Shown here: one piece after another, positions 1 through 6,367 of the stretch
How positions within the stretch are numbered: position 1 is the stretch's first letter
How the letters are laid out: each line of letters starts with the position of its first letter
Position numbers and translations under genes: made by a program
Notes under the pieces: model-generated
Told to the model about the DNA's origin: nothing
Seen by the model: only the letters and a program-made list of their open reading frames with translations
The model's database searches: none
Assembly (NCBI GenBank): GCA_003648575.1
Contig: QMPN01000070.1
Coordinates: 1 to 12,050 of the forward strand
Reading direction: 5' to 3'
DNA from: Bacteroidota bacterium
GTDB lineage: Bacteria > Bacteroidota > Bacteroidia > Bacteroidales > B18-G4
DNA length: 12,050 bases

Positions 1-1316
1 ACAATGCGGATATCTTTTCCATACCTGCTCATACCATTGGCAGTACCAACGATAAAATCTTCCGCGATGGGCGCATTAAATACACGCCCCTTGCCAAATT
101 CCTGCTGCATCCCCTTGGTCACATTGAAGATTCCGCCTTTTTCTTTATTGGCTACATCCTGTCCCCAGATAAAAGTATTGGGATTCTTCCTGAATTCTTC
201 TTTCAGCGTGGTGTTCAGTGCATCGATAAAGCGCATGGATGCTCCGCTTCCATCGGGCAGTCCATCTTTGAATTTTTCCGGGATATATGGATCAGGAATC
301 ACAAAATCAAACACAGATGCCGGATCAGGATCAGGAGCTACAATAGCTTTTTTATGTGCTGCCGAGATCTCTTTCTTAGCTTTATTATCCAGTCCATCCA
401 GCTCGGCCTCGGTAAATACCTCTGAATAGATCAGCCTTTCCCTGAATCTCTTCAAAGGATCCTGCCCTATAGCTTCTGAGAGCTCTGCCTCATCACGGTA
501 GAGCTCATGCCTGTCGGAGTTTGAATGAGATCCCATACGCACGCAATTGGCGTGGACGATTACGGGATGCCCTTTCTCCTTTACATATTTCTTTGCCAGG
601 GTCATGGCATTCATGGAATTGAAAACATCTTTACCGTTGCAGTAAATGATCTCCAGGTTTTTAAAGCCTTCGAAATTGGTTGCTGCATATGGATTGGCAG
701 TCTGGTCCGCCTTTGGCACAGAAATACCATATTCATTGTCCTGGAACACAAAGATCACCGGCAGCTTTTCGTTGCTTGCCCCGTTGATGGCTTCGTATAC
801 ATAACCTTCAGAAGTAGAGGATTCTCCCTGTGAGCTGATGGCAACACCATCGCCCCCATAATATTTTATCGCCCTTGCAACGCCTACAGCATGCAGGGTA
901 TGGTTTCCTGTGCAGGATGAAACATTATGGATATTCCATTCGGGTTTGGCAAAATGGTTGGACATATGCCTTCCGCCACTGGCGACATCATCTTTTTTCG
1001 ATAATCCGTTAAGGATGATCTCTTCTGCCGACAGGCCGGCAGAGATAGTGGTGAGCATGTCCCTGTAATAAGGAAACATATGGTCCTGTTCCTTATCAAA
1101 CACCTGCCCAATGGCAAGTTGTATCCCGTCATGACCTGCATAGGGTGCATGGTATGACCAGCCGAGGGCCTGCTTGAGATAATTCGGTGCTTTATTGTCC
1201 AGCTGACGCCCCAGTGTCATCAGGTAATACCAGTGTTCGAGGGTTTTTTTGTCAGTGGATTTAATATTATAGATCTTATCTTCCCTTTGGATCTTCAAGC
1301 GCTTGTTTCTGTACAT
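1..1316 (-). CDS. Fused 2-oxoacid dehydrogenase E1 (alpha-beta), partial, 3' end outside window
   Basis: The reading frame runs uninterrupted from an ATG at 1316 to the window edge: 438 codons with no stop, so the C-terminus is missing. Residues about 30-320 are an E1-alpha module. The thiamine diphosphate/Mg motif is GESSTSEG (164-171) with the partner QDN at 192-194, about 30 residues later as in the family. From about residue 359 an E1-beta module begins: RFIDALN (362-368), IWGQDV (383-388), GGIFNVT (394-400), APIAED (415-420). Known for the family: E1 decarboxylates a 2-oxoacid and passes the acyl group to lipoyl E2. Bacteroidota often carry alpha and beta in one chain annotated as 2-oxoisovalerate (branched-chain) dehydrogenase. 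Inference: branched-chain substrate; pyruvate or acetoin-type use is not excluded. It lies 75 bp after the amidohydrolase gene on the same strand, so it may be last in that transcript or have its own promoter. No E2 or E3 gene is visible. Confidence 0.88.
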   Translation of the reverse strand, partial: MYRNKRLKIQREDKIYNIKSTDKKTLEHWYYLMTLGRQLDNKAPNYLKQALGWSYHAPYAGHDGIQLAIGQVFDKEQDHMFPYYRDMLTTISAGLSAEEIILNGLSKKDDVASGGRHMSNHFAKPEWNIHNVSSCTGNHTLHAVGVARAIKYYGGDGVAISSQGESSTSEGYVYEAINGASNEKLPVIFVFQDNEYGISVPKADQTANPYAATNFEGFKNLEIIYCNGKDVFNSMNAMTLAKKYVKEKGHPVIVHANCVRMGSHSNSDRHELYRDEAELSEAIGQDPLKRFRERLIYSEVFTEAELDGLDNKAKKEISAAHKKAIVAPDPDPASVFDFVIPDPYIPEKFKDGLPDGSGASMRFIDALNTTLKEEFRKNPNTFIWGQDVANKEKGGIFNVTKGMQQEFGKGRVFNAPIAEDFIVGTANGMSRYGKDIRI

Positions 1317-1371
1317 GATCTCTATTGCTTAAGTGGATAAAATCGCTTTACCCATCCGTCATCTAAATAAT

Positions 1372-1385
1372 AAATAATGTTATTT
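1372..1385. repeat. Small AT-rich inverted repeat between amidohydrolase and E1 genes
   Basis: AAATAA (1372-1377) and TTATTT (1380-1385) form a 6-bp stem with a 2-nt spacer just past the amidohydrolase stop codon. It has no GC stem and no following T-run, so it is a poor intrinsic terminator. The 75-bp gap (1317-1391) is otherwise AT-rich, with no clean TAnnTTTG element for the E1 gene. It may be chance in AT-rich DNA. Confidence 0.25.
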
Positions 1386-1391
1386 AAAATG

Positions 1392-2183
1392 CTAACAACT
1401 ATCACCCCTGTATTGTTCAGGCCTTCTATCGTCGAAGACATGATTACGGGAAGTGATCATCTTATTATGAGCAAGGGAAGGATTAATTTCGAGCCGAAGG
1501 ATCTCAATATTGTCGGAAGAAGCCTTTGCAAGCACATCGCCTGAAGGGCTGAGGATCATAGAGTTTCCATTAAAGGTCAGTTCACCTTCGGTTCCAATCC
1601 TGTTTGCGGTGATGGTAAAAACTTTATTCATAAGAGCTATGCCCGGCATGGCCTTCATAGCATTCTGTGTAAGCAGGTTTGAAGGGTGTATGATGACCTC
1701 AGCCCCTTCCTGTGCGAGGACGCGCCAGGGCTCAGGGAAAAGATAATCGAAGCAGATCTGCATGCCCAGCTTGCAGAATCCGATGTCGAAGACTTCCAGT
1801 TGACTGTCACCGGGCTGAAAAATGTCTTTCTCATTCATGAAAAGGTGCATCTTACGATAGCATCCCATCAAGCCCTCGGGGCCAACTAGCAGGGAGGAAT
1901 TATACAGTATCTCCCCTGCCATCTCATTAAAACCGCTGATGATATACTGTGCATTTTTGCTTGCCACTTCATGAAGCATCGTCACAATACTGCTCTCCTC
2001 CGGCACTTCAGCCAGCTTGTGGGCCATCTCGACGGATGTAAAGTTGTATCCCGTAAATGCCAGCTCAGGCAGAACTACAAGATCTGCATCATGGGTCTGT
2101 TCAAGCAATTCAGCAATCAGCGCTGAATTTTTTTCTACATCGCCCAGAAAAGGAGCAAACTGTATGATGGCTGCTTTTAACAT
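1392..2183 (-). CDS. Carbon-nitrogen hydrolase (nitrilase superfamily amidohydrolase)
   Basis: The protein is 263 residues when started at the ATG at 2183. An upstream in-frame start at 2222 would add 13 residues that overlap the preceding gene and precede the usual N-terminal strand, so I reject it. The nitrilase catalytic triad is visible: E40 in VVLPELAFTGYNF, K111 in YRKMHLF and C144 in GMQICFDYLFPEPWR, with the accessory glutamate E118 in NEKDIF. These enzymes hydrolyse amide or nitrile C-N bonds through a cysteine thioester. The length fits single-domain cytosolic members such as omega-amidase-like and carbamoylputrescine amidase-like proteins. The substrate cannot be read from sequence. 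The start is 1 bp past the TsaC-family stop, with a weak AGAAAG upstream, so translational coupling is likely. Confidence 0.88.
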   Translation of the reverse strand: MLKAAIIQFAPFLGDVEKNSALIAELLEQTHDADLVVLPELAFTGYNFTSVEMAHKLAEVPEESSIVTMLHEVASKNAQYIISGFNEMAGEILYNSSLLVGPEGLMGCYRKMHLFMNEKDIFQPGDSQLEVFDIGFCKLGMQICFDYLFPEPWRVLAQEGAEVIIHPSNLLTQNAMKAMPGIALMNKVFTITANRIGTEGELTFNGNSMILSPSGDVLAKASSDNIEILRLEINPSLAHNKMITSRNHVFDDRRPEQYRGDSC

Positions 2184-2184
2184 C

Positions 2185-2751
2185 TTACTTTCTAATGACG
2201 GTGAACTCTCCGTTGGGCTCAAGTTTAATGATGCGGGATGCCCTGGCTTTCACGATCCTGTCGCGATGATGATCAACGATATAATCCACCCCGTTCTTTA
2301 TTACCATAGGTATTTGTGAAAATGTAATGGGATCGATGGTCCCTGAAACATTGGCAGAAGTAGAAACAATGGGTTTGCCGAAATCAGCGATAAGTTGTTT
2401 ACAGAAGGGGTCCCGTGTTATCCGGATGGCGATACTCCCGTCAGAGGCAATCACATTTTTTGCCAGGCCCTTAGCCCCTTTAAAAATGACGGTAAGGGGC
2501 GTTTCTATACTGTCCACCAGGTCCATGGTGATATCGGGAACCACATCAACGTATTCAGGCAGTTTAGCAGCATCATCAAGGAGGATGATCATGCTTTTCG
2601 TTTCTATTCTTTGCTTGAGACTATAGATGCGGTCTACAGCCTGGTAGTTGGTGGCATCACAGCCAACACCCCATATAGTATCGGTAGGATAAAGGATGAG
2701 TTTCCCTTCTTCCAGGCATTTCAGTGTATTTTTTATTTCTTCTTTCACCAC
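2185..2751 (-). CDS. L-threonylcarbamoyladenylate synthase (TsaC/Sua5/YwlC family)
   Basis: A 188-residue protein, the length of the short TsaC/YrdC-type enzyme without the extra Sua5 domain. Motifs: YPTDTIWGVGCDA (21-33), the conserved K46/R48 pair in YSLKQR, SIAIRI (106-111) and STSANVSG (130-137). The family makes threonylcarbamoyl-AMP from threonine, bicarbonate and ATP, the first step of t6A37 modification of ANN-reading tRNAs. The start codon is GTG at 2751, followed by a second GTG at 2748. No ATG lies upstream before the stop of the preceding gene 13 bp away, and none downstream fits before the PTDT motif. No strong ribosome binding site is seen. It sits between a glycosyltransferase and an amidohydrolase, so its placement looks like operon convenience rather than a shared pathway. 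Confidence 0.92.
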   Translation of the reverse strand: MVKEEIKNTLKCLEEGKLILYPTDTIWGVGCDATNYQAVDRIYSLKQRIETKSMIILLDDAAKLPEYVDVVPDITMDLVDSIETPLTVIFKGAKGLAKNVIASDGSIAIRITRDPFCKQLIADFGKPIVSTSANVSGTIDPITFSQIPMVIKNGVDYIVDHHRDRIVKARASRIIKLEPNGEFTVIRK

Positions 2752-2764
2752 TGCAAAATTAATA

Positions 2765-3754
2765 CTATTCGATCCTCTTGAGCAAATCTTCTTTCATGAT
2801 CGTATATGCACAATCAAAATGTTTTTCAGGGCATTCCCGCAAACCATGCAATCCGCAGGGCCTGCAATCAAGTTGTTTTTTCGTTTCTACAACAGCTGAA
2901 TCATCCGACAGGGGACCGAAACCGAAATCCGTGATAGTCGAACAGAAAACAGCTGTCACAGCCCCGTTCACGGCAGAAGCCAGGTGCATGGGGGCCGAAT
3001 CATTTACGAAATTCATCAGGGCATCTCTCTGCAGGGATGCTGTTTCCAATAATTTCAGTTTCCCGGCCAGGTTCATGCTGTTTTTATGCCCGGAGGCCAT
3101 CATGATCTTATCGCAAAGCTCGCGATCGTCAGATGATCCGAGAAAATATACGTATAGCTCTTCCGGGGCAGCCTTCACGAACTCTATCCATTTGTCGGCC
3201 GGATATTGCTTGGTTTCCCAGAGGGATGCCGGAGCAACACAAATGTAGCGATGTGTCTTATATTGTGAGGTGAGGGCATCATCCTGCTGTGACGGATACA
3301 ATGCAGGCCGTATTTCCGGATCCTTCACCAGATGATCAATGAGAAGCAGGTTCCTTTCCGTTTCATGATACCTTCCCTGCTTGATCTTATGCTTCACCCG
3401 TCGGGAGAAAAAGGGCGAAAAGGGGTTTTTGTCGAAGCCGATAGTTTTTTTAGCCCGGGAGAAGGCCGCCACCAATCCGGTGAGGAAGAATCGTTGTACA
3501 TTTATGAGAAGATCGTAGCGCTCTGATTGTATCTCTTTCAGTATATCATACAGGTTTCTCAGCTTATGCTCAGACTTATTCCATATATACAATTTGCCAA
3601 GGTATGGATGAGAAGCAAAGAGGGATTCAGTGCCTTTTTTTACCATCATATCAATGATGGCATCCGGATACTTGCTGTGCAGGTTTTCCAGTAATGGAGT
3701 TGCCAGGATGACATCCCCGATGGAAGCTGTTTGTATGATGAGTATCTTTTTCAC
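2765..3754 (-). CDS. Glycosyltransferase family 9, heptosyltransferase-like
   Basis: A 329-residue protein with the GT9 layout. The N-terminal Rossmann strand KKILIIQTASIGDVILATP (2-20) includes the conserved acidic D14. The C-terminal nucleotide-sugar half has VAPASLWETKQYP (173-185) and NDSAPMHLASA (251-261). GT9 enzymes typically move L-glycero-D-manno-heptose from ADP-heptose onto the lipopolysaccharide inner core at the inner membrane. The donor here is inferred from family only. Near the C-terminus are four cysteines (C297, C300, C308, C315), a common tail in Bacteroidota GT9 proteins as I recall. The start is GTG at 3754, preceded by the G-rich GGGCAGG, which could serve as a ribosome binding site. 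The gene begins 9 bp after the dapD stop. Confidence 0.85.
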   Translation of the reverse strand: MKKILIIQTASIGDVILATPLLENLHSKYPDAIIDMMVKKGTESLFASHPYLGKLYIWNKSEHKLRNLYDILKEIQSERYDLLINVQRFFLTGLVAAFSRAKKTIGFDKNPFSPFFSRRVKHKIKQGRYHETERNLLLIDHLVKDPEIRPALYPSQQDDALTSQYKTHRYICVAPASLWETKQYPADKWIEFVKAAPEELYVYFLGSSDDRELCDKIMMASGHKNSMNLAGKLKLLETASLQRDALMNFVNDSAPMHLASAVNGAVTAVFCSTITDFGFGPLSDDSAVVETKKQLDCRPCGLHGLRECPEKHFDCAYTIMKEDLLKRIE

Positions 3755-3763
3755 GGCCTGCCC

Positions 3764-4582
3764 TTATACCTGTATATCATATTCACGCAAAGCATCGTTG
3801 AGAGAAGTTTTCAGGTCAGTCGATGCCTTTCTTTTGCCAATAATGAGTGCACATGAAACCTGGAATTCTCCGGCAGGAAATTGCTTCGGAATACTGCCGG
3901 GTATCACCACCGAGCGCTCCGGTATCTCTGCCTTGTATTCAACGGGCTGATCACCGGAAACATCGATGATCCTGCTTGACTTTGTAAGTACCACATTGGC
4001 ACCAAGTACAGCTTCTTTTCTTACCCTGACCCCTTCTACCACAATGGAGCGGGAGCCGATGAAGCAGTTATCCTCAATAATCACAGGTGCTGCCTGTACC
4101 GGTTCCAGCACCCCTCCTATTCCGACACCGCCACTGAGGTGTACGTTCCTGCCGATCTGTGCACATGAGCCAACGGTGGCCCAGGTATCTACCATACTCC
4201 CTTCATCCACATAGGCACCGATATTGACATAGGACGGCATCAATATTACGCCCTTGCTGATATATGAACCATAACGGGCCACAGCATGCGGAACTACACG
4301 AACGCCCAGCTCTTCATAGTTCTTTTTCAGGTCTATCTTATCATGAAACTCCAAAGGCCCAGCATTGGAGGTTGACATTTCACTGATAGGAAAATAGAGT
4401 ATCACGGCCTTCTTGACCCACTCATTCACCTTCCATTCATCTCCATGGGGTTCTGCCACGCGCAGTTCACCCTTGTCAAGCAATTCGATAACGCGGCGGA
4501 TGGCCACCCGGATTTCATCCTGATCCAGGGCGGACCTATCCTCCCAGGCATGCTCTATGATCTTCTTTAAGTTTTCAGGCAT
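3764..4582 (-). CDS. dapD: 2,3,4,5-tetrahydropyridine-2,6-dicarboxylate N-succinyltransferase
   Basis: The 272 residues match the family's usual length (about 274 in E. coli). The N-terminal helical region precedes left-handed beta-helix hexapeptide repeats from about residue 100 (VVPHAVARYGSYISKGVIL, then IGAYVDEGSMVDTWATVGS and NVHLSGGVGIGGVLEP). The C-terminal segment reads IPKQFPAGEFQVSCALIIGKR. DapD transfers succinyl from succinyl-CoA to tetrahydrodipicolinate, the committed step of the succinylase branch to meso-diaminopimelate and lysine. The product feeds peptidoglycan and protein synthesis in the cytosol. It is the first gene of the minus-strand string; a TAATTTTG element at 4603-4610 lies just upstream, implying a very short leader of about 14 nt. 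Other lysine genes are not in the window. Confidence 0.96.
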   Translation of the reverse strand: MPENLKKIIEHAWEDRSALDQDEIRVAIRRVIELLDKGELRVAEPHGDEWKVNEWVKKAVILYFPISEMSTSNAGPLEFHDKIDLKKNYEELGVRVVPHAVARYGSYISKGVILMPSYVNIGAYVDEGSMVDTWATVGSCAQIGRNVHLSGGVGIGGVLEPVQAAPVIIEDNCFIGSRSIVVEGVRVRKEAVLGANVVLTKSSRIIDVSGDQPVEYKAEIPERSVVIPGSIPKQFPAGEFQVSCALIIGKRKASTDLKTSLNDALREYDIQV

Positions 4583-4602
4583 ATCGGTATGTTTATGCTA
4601 TT

Positions 4603-4610
4603 CAAAATTA
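4603..4610 (-). promoter_or_regulatory. Promoter -7 element for dapD (TAATTTTG)
   Basis: On the minus strand this reads TAATTTTG, an exact match to the Bacteroidota -7 consensus TAnnTTTG, 20 bp from the dapD ATG. No TTG is seen at the expected -33 distance, so the upstream element is weak. Predicted transcription start is near 4596. It would drive dapD and the genes behind it. Confidence 0.5.
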
Positions 4611-4662
4611 GGCATTTTTCGCTTGAGAATGCCGGTTGCATGGCTGACAGCAAGAAAAAAAG

Positions 4663-4670
4663 TAAATTTG
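4663..4670 (+). promoter_or_regulatory. Promoter -7 element for the yqgF-def-lipoprotein unit (TAAATTTG)
   Basis: TAAATTTG matches TAnnTTTG exactly and lies 45 bp before the yqgF ATG. A TTG at 4636-4638 is the nearest -33 candidate, but its 24-bp spacer is longer than the usual 19-21 bp. It faces away from the dapD element, so this 133-bp gap appears to hold two back-to-back promoters. Confidence 0.45.
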
Positions 4671-4715
4671 CATGGATTTTCAAGCATACAAATTAATTAT
4701 TGAAGAAAACAAGGT

Positions 4716-5135
4716 ATGGGCAGGATCATGGCCATCGATTACGGAAGAAAGCGTTGCGGCATTGCTGTTACCGATCCTTTAGGCATGATCGCCAGCCCCC
4801 TTACTACAGTGCCCACCCATGAAATTCATGTGTTCCTGAAAAAATATATTGCTGAAGAGAACGTTGATTGTTTGGTGATAGGTGAGCCAAAGCAGATGGA
4901 TTATACGGCTTCAGAAGCGGAAAAGTACATTGCTCCATTCATAAAACAAGTACGCAAAGTATTTCCGGATATGAAGATCGAGCGGGTTGATGAACGCTTC
5001 ACATCACAGCTGGCTTCGATGGCGATCCTGGATTCAGGCGTCAGCAAGAAGAACAGGCAGGACAAAAGTCTGGTCGATAAGGTGAGTGCAGCCATCATAC
5101 TGCAGACTTACCTCGATATGAGAACAGGAAAATAA
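4716..5135 (+). CDS. yqgF: YqgF/RuvX family putative pre-16S rRNA nuclease (Holliday junction resolvase-like)
   Basis: A 139-residue protein with an RNase H-like fold signature. Acidic residues expected at the active site are all present: D8 in MAIDYGRKRCGIAVTD, E57 in LVIGEP and D121 in SLVDKVSAAIILQTYLD. The family's VDERFTS motif is at 91-97. Known for the family: YqgF acts in maturation of the 16S rRNA 5' end and has also been called a Holliday junction resolvase. Start at 4716 is preceded by AAGG close to the ATG. It is first in a plus-strand unit; peptide deformylase starts 9 bp after its stop. An rRNA-processing protein beside deformylase is a translation-related pairing. Confidence 0.93.
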   Translation: MGRIMAIDYGRKRCGIAVTDPLGMIASPLTTVPTHEIHVFLKKYIAEENVDCLVIGEPKQMDYTASEAEKYIAPFIKQVRKVFPDMKIERVDERFTSQLASMAILDSGVSKKNRQDKSLVDKVSAAIILQTYLDMRTGK

Positions 5136-5144
5136 GAGATAGAA

Positions 5145-5717
5145 ATGATTTTACCCATTACAGCATACGGACATCCAACGCTCAGAAAAGTTGCTGAAGA
5201 GATAGATGCAGGTCATCCGGGACTGGATGAACTGATAGAAAATATGTTTGAGACCATGTATACATCCTCCGGTGTAGGCCTGGCCGCCCCGCAGGTGAAC
5301 CAGTCGATAAGGCTGTTCATTGTAGACGCAACCCCTTATGCTGAAGATTATCCTGAAGTAACGGAGTTTAAAAAGGTTTTTATCAATCCGTACATCCTTG
5401 AGGAAAGCGGAGAAGAGTGGAGTTTTAATGAAGGCTGCCTGAGTGTTCCCGGCGTGAGGGAAGACATTATCAGGAAGCCTAAGATACTCCTGGAATACCA
5501 GGATAAGGACTTCAACATTATTGAAGAGACTTATGAAGGTGTGATGGCCCGTATCATCCAGCACGAATATGACCATATCGAAGGAACTATTTTTGTGGAA
5601 AAGGTCAGCCCGTTACGTAAAGTGCTTCTGAAAAGAAAGCTGAATGATATCTCCACAGGCAATATCGATGTGGATTATAAAATGATATTTCCCCTTAAAC
5701 CGAAAAAAAGAAAATAA
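5145..5717 (+). CDS. def: Peptide deformylase
   Basis: A 190-residue metallohydrolase with all three deformylase motifs in order: GVGLAAPQ (43-50), EGCLS (96-100) and QHEYDHIEG (139-147). Metal ligands are C98, H140 and H144, and the catalytic base is E141. The enzyme removes the formyl group from the N-terminal methionine of nascent proteins at the ribosome. The C-terminal tail (148-190) is lysine-rich and ends PLKPKKRK, a basic extension that could favour ribosome contact (inference). The HEYDHIEG form and length fit a normal active enzyme. It begins 9 bp after yqgF and is followed 16 bp later by a lipoprotein gene, consistent with co-transcription. Confidence 0.96.
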   Translation: MILPITAYGHPTLRKVAEEIDAGHPGLDELIENMFETMYTSSGVGLAAPQVNQSIRLFIVDATPYAEDYPEVTEFKKVFINPYILEESGEEWSFNEGCLSVPGVREDIIRKPKILLEYQDKDFNIIEETYEGVMARIIQHEYDHIEGTIFVEKVSPLRKVLLKRKLNDISTGNIDVDYKMIFPLKPKKRK

Positions 5718-5733
5718 CATAAAACAAATAAAC

Positions 5734-6273
5734 ATGACTATCCTGAGAAACACACTTTTAATGCTGGTCCTTCTGGCCACCATCGTATCATGCGAGCCTG
5801 CCCGTGATACAGACGCTTCCAACATCAATGCTGTCGAAGATGAACTCTTTTCTGCTGACAACGGCTTCGTCGACAAAGAGAAGGCCATTGAACTCGTTGA
5901 CATGTATGTCAGCTTTACCGATAGCTATCCTGAGGATACTATGGCAGTGGAATATCTCTTTAAAGGCGCTGAGTTTTGCCTGAACCTGGGGGAAGGCCAG
6001 AGAGCCATCCTCTTATATGACAGGGTCATTAATGAGTATCCTGATTTTCGCAAGGTACCGGAATGCTTGTTCCTGAAAGGCTATGTTTATGAAAACTACC
6101 TGGGTGATCTTGCAAGTGCAGAAGCCATCTACCTGGAGTTTATAGAGCGTTATCCCGACAATGAATTTGCCGATGATGCGGAGGTATCCATCCAAAATCT
6201 CGGTAAAAGCCCTGAAGAGCTTATCAAGCAATTCGAAGAACAACAAGCGGCTACTGCTCCGGAAGAGGAGTAG
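5734..6273 (+). CDS. TPR-containing outer-membrane-type lipoprotein
   Basis: A 179-residue protein with a lipoprotein signal peptide: a basic start, hydrophobic stretch LLMLVLLATIV and lipobox ending at C20 (IVSC-EP). No aspartate follows the cysteine. The mature part holds two or three tetratricopeptide-like helical pairs, for example AVEYLFKGAEFCLNLGEGQ, then AILLYDRVINEYPDF and AEAIYLEFIERYPDNEFADDAE. The Y-x-x-F/V-I-x-x-YPD-x-x-x-A spacing is like that of BamD/YbgF-type TPR proteins. The acidic tail (EEQQAATAPEEE) is low complexity. Inferred role: a periplasm-facing, membrane-anchored scaffold. It is too short to be BamD itself (about 240-280 residues), and I do not recognise a specific name. 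It is the last gene of the yqgF-def unit. Confidence 0.8.
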   Translation: MTILRNTLLMLVLLATIVSCEPARDTDASNINAVEDELFSADNGFVDKEKAIELVDMYVSFTDSYPEDTMAVEYLFKGAEFCLNLGEGQRAILLYDRVINEYPDFRKVPECLFLKGYVYENYLGDLASAEAIYLEFIERYPDNEFADDAEVSIQNLGKSPEELIKQFEEQQAATAPEEE

Positions 6274-6281
6274 ATTTTGGG

Positions 6282-6357
6282 ATTCTGTATTCTGTATGTG
6301 AAATTGTAAATTTGATTTTCAATATTGTAAAGCATTGAAAAATAAAGAATACAGAAT
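6282..6357. repeat. Heptamer-based inverted repeat between convergent genes
   Basis: ATTCTGTATTC (6282-6292) and its exact reverse complement GAATACAGAAT (6347-6357) form an 11-bp inverted repeat. Inside it, TTTTCAAT (6316-6323) pairs with ATTGAAAA (6334-6341) around a 10-nt loop. The left arm is the start of a degenerate period-7 series (ATTCTGT twice, then ATGTGAA, ATTGTAA, ATTTGAT). It sits between the stop codons of the lipoprotein gene (plus) and the sorting-domain gene (minus), where a bidirectional terminator would be useful. There is no GC-rich stem, so termination is only a possibility. Confidence 0.55.
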
Positions 6358-6367
6358 TGACAATTTA

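Noticed and set aside
884..1150. An 88-codon minus-strand frame inside the E1 gene, and plus-strand frames at 4-429 and 525-833
   Set aside because: All overlap the E1 frame, which carries clear family motifs throughout; these are other-frame shadows.
2184..2222. Extended N-terminus for the amidohydrolase (start at 2222)
   Set aside because: It would overlap the end of the TsaC-family gene, and the extra residues are not part of the conserved nitrilase start.
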